A DNA stretch of 9,399 nucleotides, taken from contig SLEW01000260.1 of NCBI GenBank assembly GCA_007124575.1, positions 1 through 9,399 of the forward strand. Direction: 5' to 3'. Position numbers and translations under genes: made by a program. The notes under the pieces were generated by a model. It saw nothing but the letters and a program-made list of their open reading frames with translations, ran no database searches and was not told the DNA's origin. Below, piece by piece: positions 1 to 5,086 of the stretch; positions within the stretch are counted from its first letter, which is position 1; each line of letters begins with the position of its first letter. This DNA is from Bacteroidales bacterium (GTDB taxonomy: Bacteria > Bacteroidota > Bacteroidia > Bacteroidales > UBA7960).

Positions 1-152
1 ATGCCTACAAGGGCAACATGAAGAGTGGCTATGCCTTTGCCGGCACCAATGCCTACCTGGCCACCAAGATCACCACGGTAAAAGAGATCTTTCAGGAGCT
101 TGCAGATGACTTTCAGGCTGCACTGGGAACTGCCCCCAGGATAAATACGTAA
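1..152 (+). CDS. Nitronate monooxygenase-like flavoprotein, C-terminal end only (partial)
   Basis: This is the last 49 codons of a gene that enters from the left edge; the frame begins at base 3 and stops at TAA 150-152. The visible peptide contains GYAFAGTNAY followed by KITTVKEIFQEL. This resembles the C-terminal end of the nitronate monooxygenase / 2-nitropropane dioxygenase family (FMN-dependent TIM-barrel enzymes, also related to FabK), where a G-x-x-F-x-G-x-N-A-Y segment is followed by a helix with VKEL/VKEI. Members oxidise alkyl nitronates, but many are uncharacterised NAD(P)H-dependent flavin oxidoreductases, and the substrate cannot be read from this tail. The FMN-binding and catalytic histidine regions lie outside the window. 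The family call is moderately secure and the exact activity is not. A nitroreductase lies further on in convergent orientation, so two flavin redox genes are near each other, with no sign of an operon. Confidence 0.7.
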   Translation, partial: AYKGNMKSGYAFAGTNAYLATKITTVKEIFQELADDFQAALGTAPRINT

Positions 153-185
153 ACCCCGGTTGAAACAGCCAGTCATAAAATTTCC

Positions 186-206
186 CAGGCCCGGGTTGAT
201 GGCCTG
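186..206 (+). terminator. Weak hairpin downstream of the partial flavoprotein gene
   Basis: CAGGCC at 186-191 pairs with GGCCTG at 201-206 around a 9-nt loop, 34 bases after the stop codon at 152. No real U-run follows, so a classical intrinsic terminator is not shown. The position is right for 3' end formation of the upstream transcript, but the call is tentative. Confidence 0.25.
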
Positions 207-270
207 AAGCTGTTTACCTGAATTTTCCTAAAGAAGTGTTACCTGCCATTGCGCCGAAGTTGTTTACTCT
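206..270. repeat. Three imperfect direct repeats, GAAG-TGTTTACCTG type
   Basis: Copy 1 at 206-220 reads GAAGCTGTTTACCTG, copy 2 at 233-245 reads GAAGTGTTACCTG, and copy 3 at 256-270 reads GAAGTTGTTTACTCT. The first and third share 11 of 12 core bases and sit exactly 50 bp apart. The copies are 27 and 23 bp apart, start to start. They could be binding sites, decayed repeats or chance similarity; no nearby promoter explains them. Confidence 0.4.
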
Positions 271-570
271 TTCAATGGGAGAAGGCCCAAATAAATCAAA
301 CTCCGATTCCCCCTATCCCCTCTAACCAATATGTATCTTCGGCATCAAATACTGATTGTGAATGAGAACTCATTGCAGGGAGAAATAGAATGACAACCAT
401 TTTAGCTCTTTTCATACGTTAACGTTTTACTGCACAATACTGCTTTAATGAGGAGGCATTCAGAGATGCAATATATGACACTTTTTTAATACATATCATC
501 CTTGCTGCGAAGTATGCGCACTGTCAGCGTTCACGATCCACCGACAAGATCATAAAAATTAAAATAAAGC

Positions 571-1116
571 TTAATAATACCGGTTAAACACGTACAGCTT
601 GTCCTTTTTTTTCCGGATTTTTTTGCGCGGCTTCTCTTTGGCAGGATATCCGAGGGTGATCAGCAGGGGTATGCGGCGTTTCTGCGGAATGTGCAGCAGT
701 TCCCGCACCTTTTTTTCGTCAAACCAGCCGATCATACAGCTTCCCAGGCCCAGGTCGGCAGCCTGAAGGCAGAAATGATCGGCCACGATGCCGATGTCCA
801 TCAGGTAATAATCCTTGTCTTTGATGCTGCTGCCGATCTTCGACAACCAGTTTGGTGGCTCGGCCACCAGGGCTACGATGACCGGCGCCTGCGGAGCAAA
901 ACGGTTGAGGGGCATGGCCGGCCCGATGGTGGCACGAGCCACCTGGTCCTTCAGATCCGGGTCGGTGACGACCACAAAACGCCATGGCTGTGAGTTACAG
1001 GCCGACGGAGCCATCCAGCAGGACTCCATGATACGTTCAATCTTCTCCTCCTCTACCGGGCGACTGTCGTACTTGCGCACGCTCTCCCGCTGCATGATCA
1101 ATTGGGCAAAATCCAT
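571..1116 (-). CDS. Nitroreductase family FMN-dependent oxidoreductase
   Basis: The 181-residue protein has the usual length and order of the nitroreductase fold: an N-terminal RESVRKYDSRPV segment (residues 10-21, binding FMN phosphate in the family), APSACNSQPW (36-45), and near the C-terminus GLGSCMIGWFDEKKV (123-137) then LGYPAKEKPR (155-164). Such enzymes form dimers with FMN at the interface and reduce nitro compounds, quinones or flavins with NAD(P)H; the native substrate is unknown. The frame stays open upstream to 1365 on the minus strand, but that extension overlaps nhaC and matches nothing. I chose the ATG at 1114-1116 because the homologous region begins there and a GAGGGAG-like sequence lies a few bases upstream. 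The C-terminus is very basic (RKKIRKKKDK). The gene is divergent from nhaC, with a candidate promoter and inverted repeat in the shared gap. Confidence 0.9.
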   Translation of the reverse strand: MDFAQLIMQRESVRKYDSRPVEEEKIERIMESCWMAPSACNSQPWRFVVVTDPDLKDQVARATIGPAMPLNRFAPQAPVIVALVAEPPNWLSKIGSSIKDKDYYLMDIGIVADHFCLQAADLGLGSCMIGWFDEKKVRELLHIPQKRRIPLLITLGYPAKEKPRKKIRKKKDKLYVFNRYY

Positions 1117-1138
1117 AGTAACTCCCTCTTTTGTTGCG

Positions 1139-1146
1139 TAAAGATA
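1139..1146 (-). promoter_or_regulatory. Candidate -7 box for the nitroreductase gene
   Basis: Read on the minus strand this is TATCTTTA, one base from the Bacteroidota -7 consensus TAnnTTTG. It lies 22 bases upstream of the chosen start codon and would give a short leader of about 15 nt. No good -33 TTTG is seen at the usual spacing, because that position is occupied by the inverted repeat at 1153-1172. Confidence 0.4.
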
Positions 1147-1152
1147 CAAAAG

Positions 1153-1172
1153 TGATGGCACACCAGCCATCA
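1153..1172. promoter_or_regulatory. Inverted repeat in the nitroreductase/nhaC divergent gap, operator-like
   Basis: TGATGGC (1153-1159) and GCCATCA (1166-1172) are perfect 7-bp arms around ACACCA. There is no T-run, so it is not a terminator. It sits directly upstream of the nitroreductase -7 box and about 20 bp from the -33 element proposed for nhaC. A regulator bound here could affect both divergent genes. That role is inferred from position; the symmetry is directly visible. Confidence 0.45.
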
Positions 1173-1192
1173 ACAGAAATGACCTGCACATG

Positions 1193-1223
1193 TTGCCGGT
1201 TAACGGGAATCTCTTTATCTTTA
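1193..1223 (+). promoter_or_regulatory. Candidate promoter for nhaC
   Basis: TTG at 1193-1195 is followed by 20 bases and then TATCTTTA at 1216-1223. This fits the Bacteroidota layout (-33 TTTG, spacer about 20, -7 TAnnTTTG) with one mismatch in the -7 box. The predicted leader is roughly 20 nt before the ATG at 1252. The -7 octamer is identical to that proposed for the divergent nitroreductase. Confidence 0.45.
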
Positions 1224-1251
1224 ACCCTTCATCAGAAAAAAGCAGCTGCGT

Positions 1252-2670
1252 ATGTTTCAACGAGGCGACGTACCTACTCCTAAGCCCTGGCTGGCTTCCA
1301 TTCCCATATTGGCAACAATGGTATTGCTGTTCTTTTCTGTTTTTGTTGTGGACACCAAACCCCATTTTGCCCTCTTCATCGGGGCAGCCATAGCCGGCTT
1401 ATGCGCTTATTGGCATGGTTTTTCATGGAAGACCATCAAAGAAGGTTTCAAGCATTCCATTGCCCGAACCATTCCGTCTATTGTCATTCTTCTGATCATC
1501 GGGATGCTGATTGCTGTCTGGATCGCCAGTGGGATCGTGCCGGCCCTGATGTATTTTGGCTTTGAGTTTTTTGTAGCCAGATGGTTTTTGCCCCTTATTT
1601 TGCTGTTTTCTGCTTTTATGGCCCTGATCACAGGCAGCTCGTGGTCCACCATCGGCACCATGGGGGTAGCGGCCATCGGGGTGAGTGAGGGGCTGGGAAT
1701 ACCCCTTCCGATGACGGCAGGCGCCATCGTATCAGGTTCTTTCTTCGGTGACAAGCTTTCACCCATGTCAGACTCCACCAACCTGACACCCTCGGTGCTG
1801 GGTGTAAACCTTTACGATCACATCCGGCACATGCTCTATACCACCCTGCCCGCCCTGGGAATTTCCGCAGTGGTATTCACCATAATGGGCTTCATGGCCT
1901 CACAGGGCAACGACGGCAACGGCGATGTTTCTGCTTATACCAATTATATACGGGATCATTTTAATCTGAGCCTCTGGCTGTTCATACCGCCGCTGGTGGT
2001 TATTTTCCTCATCGTGCGGAAGGTGCCCGCCATCCCGAGCCTGCTGGCCGGGCTTATGTTAGGCGCACTCGCGTTTCTCTTCGTGCAGGGAGGAAGCTTT
2101 GCCACCCTGCTGGAAAGCGTTCACACAGGCTTTGTGAAGGATACAGGGCAGGAAAGCATGGATGCCCTGTTTACCCGGGGCGGCATGGAAAGCATGTATG
2201 ATGTGGTGGCCCTGGCGCTGATTTCCCTGGCCCTGGGGGGTATAATGGATTACACCGGCATGTTGCACAGTATTGTATTGGCTTTGTCAGGGATGGTGAA
2301 AACGGTTGGCAATCTTACCGCTACCGTGCTGGGTACTTCCATTTTCGTGAATGTGTTTGGTGCCAACCAATACCTGGCTGTGATATTGCCCGGCCAGATG
2401 TTTGAGGAGTGCTACCGCGACAATGATTTAAAGCTTAAGAACCTGACCCGTACCCTGGAGGCAGGTGGTACGCTCACTGCGCCGCTGATTCCCTGGAACA
2501 GCAGTGGAGTGTTCGTATATACCGCCCTTGGGGTGTCAGTAACCGCATACGCCCCCTATGCCGTACTCTGCTGGATCACGGCCCTGGTGGCCCTGTTGTT
2601 TGGATACCTGAAGATCACCATGCATCAGCTTGAACCCTCAGAGGAGCAAGAAGCGGAAGATCAGCAATAA
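1252..2670 (+). CDS. nhaC: NhaC-family Na+/H+ antiporter
   Basis: This 472-residue integral membrane protein has about a dozen hydrophobic segments. Family landmarks are TGSSWSTIGTMG (127-138), GSFFGDKLSPMSDSTNL (162-178, the strongly conserved NhaC signature rich in polar and acidic residues inside the membrane), GGIMDYTGML (329-338) and PLIPWNSSGVFVYTALGV (411-428). NhaC proteins exchange cytoplasmic Na+ for external protons, supporting pH and sodium homeostasis. The same family includes MleN-type malate/lactate antiporters, so a carboxylate substrate cannot be excluded. Length and both ends are normal, with a charged, glutamate-rich cytoplasmic tail (460-472). The ATG at 1252 starts the protein just before the first hydrophobic segment; no strong ribosome binding site precedes it, which is common in this phylum. 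It is monocistronic by layout, divergent from the nitroreductase and convergent with the MFS gene. Confidence 0.92.
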   Translation: MFQRGDVPTPKPWLASIPILATMVLLFFSVFVVDTKPHFALFIGAAIAGLCAYWHGFSWKTIKEGFKHSIARTIPSIVILLIIGMLIAVWIASGIVPALMYFGFEFFVARWFLPLILLFSAFMALITGSSWSTIGTMGVAAIGVSEGLGIPLPMTAGAIVSGSFFGDKLSPMSDSTNLTPSVLGVNLYDHIRHMLYTTLPALGISAVVFTIMGFMASQGNDGNGDVSAYTNYIRDHFNLSLWLFIPPLVVIFLIVRKVPAIPSLLAGLMLGALAFLFVQGGSFATLLESVHTGFVKDTGQESMDALFTRGGMESMYDVVALALISLALGGIMDYTGMLHSIVLALSGMVKTVGNLTATVLGTSIFVNVFGANQYLAVILPGQMFEECYRDNDLKLKNLTRTLEAGGTLTAPLIPWNSSGVFVYTALGVSVTAYAPYAVLCWITALVALLFGYLKITMHQLEPSEEQEAEDQQ

Positions 2671-2681
2671 TCGGATATCCG

Positions 2682-2729
2682 CCGGCAGGTTAGCTGTAAC
2701 AAATGCGAAAACAGTGCATAGCCTGCCGG
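2682..2729. repeat. GC-rich inverted repeat downstream of nhaC
   Basis: CCGGCAGG at 2682-2689 and CCTGCCGG at 2722-2729 are perfect 8-bp arms around 32 bases, starting 12 bases after the nhaC stop. Part of the interior can extend the pairing (TGT at 2695-2697 against ACA at 2711-2713). No T-run follows on either strand, so it is not a standard terminator, although it could protect or end the nhaC mRNA. It forms a pair with the palindrome at 2782-2799. Confidence 0.45.
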
Positions 2730-2764
2730 GCAAGTGCTTACGGCTATTCCCGAGGCCACGGCCC

Positions 2765-2799
2765 CCAGAACCAGGCGCTCAGTGCCAGGTTCCTGGCAC
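2765..2799. repeat. Compact palindrome with an alternative overlapping hairpin, REP-like
   Basis: GTGCCAGG (2782-2789), TT, CCTGGCAC (2792-2799) is a perfect 8-bp inverted repeat with a 2-base centre. The same bases can instead pair with upstream DNA: 2765-2778 with 2782-2796 gives about 13 pairs with a 3-nt loop, one A:A mismatch, one G:U pair and one bulge. It lies between two convergent 3' ends, a favoured place for REP-type extragenic palindromes, and lacks the T-run of a terminator. Dispersal in the genome cannot be judged from one copy. Confidence 0.45.
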
Positions 2800-2874
2800 A
2801 TCAAAAACCTAACAAACACGTCTCATAGAAAAATAAAAGTATTGGAGCATAAATGAAACCAGCGGGCGAGAGTT

Positions 2875-4113
2875 TTACCTGTTTGAGAGTTTGCGCATTC
2901 GCAGCAGGATAAACAGCATATTGATAATTATCACGCCCATCACCACGTAATGGATTTGGTTGAAACTGGCCCCTCTGTCGAGAAAAAAGCTGTATACCAC
3001 GGGGCCCAGTGCGGTGCTTACCACCATCACAAAGGTAAAGAGGCTGCGGACGGTGCCCAGGCTGCGCGTGCCAAATATTTCTGCATAGAGTGAGGAGGTC
3101 ACCGGGGAATTCATGCCGCCTGTAAATCCCACCAACAGCCAGTATAGAGGTGTGGTGACAGGGTGAGTTCCTATCGACAACACCACAAGGCCAGCCGCCA
3201 GGGGCAGCAACATAAAGGGAAAGACGCGCCTGGCAGAAAAGCGGTCGATCAGCGGGCCTGCGATCATTGACATCACAATTGAAGAGGCGGCATAGGCAGT
3301 AATGCTGCCGGCCATCCACTCGGTACTCCATCCTTTTTCATCTGCAATGAAGGTCTGAAAAAAGAACAGGTTTGTCTGCAGGAAGCCCACCAGGAATACC
3401 GTGGGCGCGAAAATGTAAAACCAGGGGGTGCGAAATACCTCCCGTTGCTTCCATAGTTTCTGGGATTGCTCTTCTTCGGATGCCTGGCGCACCTCGGCAT
3501 CAGATTGACCCTCGTATATGCGCTCCCGCCTGATGCGGCTCAAAGAAAAAGCAGTAAAGGGGATAAGCACAGTGCCAATGAGTACGGCACTTAGCACCAG
3601 TGTTTCACGCCATCCGAACAAGCCTATGCTGCTGGCCACCAGTACAGGGAAGATCGCCTCGCCCATGGGGAATCCCAGGGCGGCGATACTAAGTGATTTT
3701 CCACGAGCACGGGTAAAGTAGCGCGACATGGTGGTCATGGCTGTGTGCATCAGCAATCCCTGACCGAATAAACGCAGAGTATAGATCCCAAAGAACAGCA
3801 CCACCAGGTTCCAGGAGGCGGCTGCCAGCAAGCAGGCCAGGAAGATGCCGGAAACTACGAAAAGGGCAAAACGCTTCAGGGGAATGTGATCGATCTTTTT
3901 CCCCACGAAAATTAGCGTGGCCGCACTCGATAGGGTGGCCAGGGCATAAAGGCTGCTGAATCCACTGGCACTGATGCCAAAAGCTTCCATGAAATCCGGA
4001 ATATAGAGTGAAACCACAAAGGTTTGCCCGAAGCTGGAGAAAAACACCAGCAATATGCCCAGTGAGAGTATACGCGGATTCGCTCTGTATAACTGAAGGT
4101 AATTCACGTTCAA
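2875..4113 (-). CDS. Major facilitator superfamily (MFS) transporter, non-ATG start
   Basis: The protein has up to 412 residues and about twelve hydrophobic segments in two halves, split by a charged cytoplasmic loop (192-228, rich in Glu, Gln, Arg). The MFS loop motif appears twice: GKKIDHIPLKR (71-81) and GPLIDRFSARR (286-296). The stretch RYFTRARGKSLSIAALGFP (131-149) recalls uncharacterised carboxylate- or sugar-type MFS permeases. Substrate is unknown. An in-frame TAA lies three codons upstream of TTG 4111-4113, and the first internal ATG is codon 42, after the first membrane segment. Translation must therefore begin at TTG (4113) or GTG two codons later (4107), unless the gene is damaged. 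No clear Shine-Dalgarno sequence is seen. The rest is intact and full length. It diverges from the cold-shock gene, with a perfect -7 box upstream. Confidence 0.88.
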   Translation of the reverse strand: MNVNYLQLYRANPRILSLGILLVFFSSFGQTFVVSLYIPDFMEAFGISASGFSSLYALATLSSAATLIFVGKKIDHIPLKRFALFVVSGIFLACLLAAASWNLVVLFFGIYTLRLFGQGLLMHTAMTTMSRYFTRARGKSLSIAALGFPMGEAIFPVLVASSIGLFGWRETLVLSAVLIGTVLIPFTAFSLSRIRRERIYEGQSDAEVRQASEEEQSQKLWKQREVFRTPWFYIFAPTVFLVGFLQTNLFFFQTFIADEKGWSTEWMAGSITAYAASSIVMSMIAGPLIDRFSARRVFPFMLLPLAAGLVVLSIGTHPVTTPLYWLLVGFTGGMNSPVTSSLYAEIFGTRSLGTVRSLFTFVMVVSTALGPVVYSFFLDRGASFNQIHYVVMGVIIINMLFILLRMRKLSNR

Positions 4114-4152
4114 AAATTGTTAGCCAGTGCCGTTTATCTGAAAAATGAGCTG

Positions 4153-4184
4153 CAAAGTTATGAAAAGGGTGTGATTTTAGTAAA
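4153..4184 (-). promoter_or_regulatory. Promoter for the MFS transporter gene
   Basis: On the minus strand TTTA (4184-4181), 20 bases and TAACTTTG (4160-4153) match the Bacteroidota pattern; the -7 box is exact and the -33 box has one mismatch. The predicted start of transcription is near 4146, giving a leader of about 33 nt before TTG 4113. This supports translation starting close to 4113 rather than further upstream. Confidence 0.6.
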
Positions 4185-4220
4185 TGGGTTTATCGGCGTT
4201 AAATACTCAGTTATTTTGCG

Positions 4221-4228
4221 TACCTTTG
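4221..4228 (+). promoter_or_regulatory. -7 box for the cold-shock-domain gene
   Basis: TACCTTTG is an exact TAnnTTTG match in an AT-rich stretch, 62 bases before the ATG at 4291. No clear TTTG is present 19-21 bases upstream. Transcription would start near 4235 and give a leader of about 55 nt, a length often seen for cold-shock genes, but I see no recognisable cold-shock leader structure in it. Confidence 0.55.
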
Positions 4229-4290
4229 CAGCACAAAGAATAGCCTGCCTGTCCATCCCTATTCTATTCACTTAAATTACACAAAACGCA

Positions 4291-4737
4291 ATGGGTAAAC
4301 CGCACCAAACGGTCAACAACAAAGAAAGAGAAAAGGCCCGGAATAAGAAAAAAAAGGAGAAGCAAAAGAAAAAAGAAGAGCGCAAAGCGAGCGGTAGCAG
4401 CAGCGCAGAGGATATGATCGCCTATGTGGATGAAAATGGAAACATTACCGACACACCTCCAGACCCCGAAAAAAGAAAAAAGATTAAAGCCGAAGATATC
4501 CCCCTGGGTACCCCTCCCCGTGAAGACGATGATCCGGACAAAGAAAGGATAGGTCTGGTAACATATTTCGACAATTCCAAGGGCTATGGCTTTATAAAGG
4601 ACAGAGAAACCCAGGAAAGCATTTTCACCCATATCAACAGTCACCTGGATTCCATCGATGAACGCGATACGGTAACATACAGAGTGGAGCGGGGCTTAAA
4701 AGGGATGAATGCCGTGGATGTAAAAAAACACAAATAA
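4291..4737 (+). CDS. Cold-shock-domain protein with lysine-rich N-terminal tail
   Basis: The 148-residue protein has two parts. Residues 1-35 are extremely basic, with runs such as KKKKEKQKKK, and are probably disordered; 36-85 form an acidic, proline-containing linker. Residues 86-146 form a cold-shock domain with the RNP1-like motif KGYGFI (97-102) and an RNP2-like SIFTHI (110-115, replacing the usual VFVH), ending in RVERGLKGMNAVDVKK. Such domains bind single-stranded RNA and DNA and can melt RNA structures. Classic Csp proteins are about 70 residues, so this one has a long N-terminal addition, a layout I associate with Bacteroidota homologues. The basic tail may add non-specific nucleic acid or ribosome binding; this is inference. 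ATG 4291 is the first start in frame, and the preceding leader is A-rich without a Shine-Dalgarno sequence. The gene stands alone. Confidence 0.85.
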   Translation: MGKPHQTVNNKEREKARNKKKKEKQKKKEERKASGSSSAEDMIAYVDENGNITDTPPDPEKRKKIKAEDIPLGTPPREDDDPDKERIGLVTYFDNSKGYGFIKDRETQESIFTHINSHLDSIDERDTVTYRVERGLKGMNAVDVKKHK

Positions 4738-5086
4738 ACCAGGACTTCCCCTCCCCCGAAATCCAGGGTTAATAAATGATTGCTCCACAGCGTAATCAGG
4801 TTAACCTCCATACCTCAACAAATTATCCTTCTTATTCGAGCAACCCCCCTGAAATGAATGCCTCCTCGTTTGAGGCTTCAATTCTTAAATGTTCGAATAC
4901 GGTCACCTTGTATCATTTCAGGACACTTCTCAACAATGTGTGTTTACCCTAAAGTTGCTTTTATATCTCAATATTAGCAAATTACAGACTTCGGCCTGAG
5001 GTTTGATCGCACTTGGTCATGATAAATCTACTCATCATACAATTAACAGATTGGTCATTTTGCCAATTTGCCAAAAACACCTACAT
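4738..5086. other. Intergenic gap with a structured inverted repeat
   Basis: This 349-bp region lies between the cold-shock gene and the large ABC permease. The main structure is the 10-bp inverted repeat at 4848-4922, listed separately. A 10-bp palindrome AGGTTAACCT occurs at 4798-4807, and an 8-bp direct repeat TTGGTCAT at 5013-5020 and 5051-5058. A possible weak -7 box for the permease, TCATTTTG, is at 5055-5062 with no convincing -33 box. No terminator with a U-run and no reading frame of note were found. The frame of the permease stays open back to a TTG at 5003, but those 28 codons do not resemble the family. Confidence 0.5.
4848..4922. repeat. 10-bp inverted repeat enclosing a small hairpin
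   Basis: CCTGAAATGA (4848-4857) and TCATTTCAGG (4913-4922) are perfectly complementary. Inside lie GCCTC (4860-4864) and GAGGC (4872-4876), a 5-bp hairpin with a 7-nt loop, and GTTCGAATA around 4891, which can pair with TATTCGAGC just outside the repeat with one mismatch. The element is about 75 bp. It could be an RNA structure, an sRNA or a miniature mobile-element remnant. No target-site duplication is seen. Confidence 0.45.

Larger units (their letters stand above)
153..570. other. Long non-coding gap between convergent genes
   Basis: This 418-bp stretch lies between the 3' ends of the partial flavoprotein gene and the nitroreductase. It has no credible reading frame. The candidates are peptides of about 20 residues or fewer (331-393, 390-422, and one starting at 465 behind a GAGGAGG-like sequence), none with family features. 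It contains a weak hairpin at 186-206, three imperfect direct repeats at 206-270 and a 10-bp palindrome (ACGTTAACGT) at 416-425. No promoter box of the phylum type was found. Its length is unusual for a gap between two converging genes, which normally needs only terminators. Confidence 0.6.

Noticed and set aside
331..422. Two overlapping mini reading frames (331-393 and 390-422) joined by an ATGA overlap
   Set aside because: They encode 20 and 10 residues, with no ribosome binding site, promoter or family features; the overlap is a likely coincidence.
1117..1365. Upstream extension of the nitroreductase frame
   Set aside because: The extra 83 codons run antisense into nhaC, lie before the promoter and have no family similarity; the fold starts at ATG 1116.
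2630..2812. 60-codon plus-strand frame after nhaC
   Set aside because: It overlaps the nhaC end and both palindromes, has no start signal, and its composition is typical of a chance frame.
2801..3331. 176-codon minus-strand frame overlapping the MFS gene
   Set aside because: It is an out-of-frame shadow of the MFS gene, whose own frame has clear membrane segments and motifs.
5013..5058. TTGGTCAT direct repeat, 38 bp apart, before the ABC permease
   Set aside because: Eight bases in AT-rich DNA without extension or symmetry is too weak; no matching promoter layout was found.
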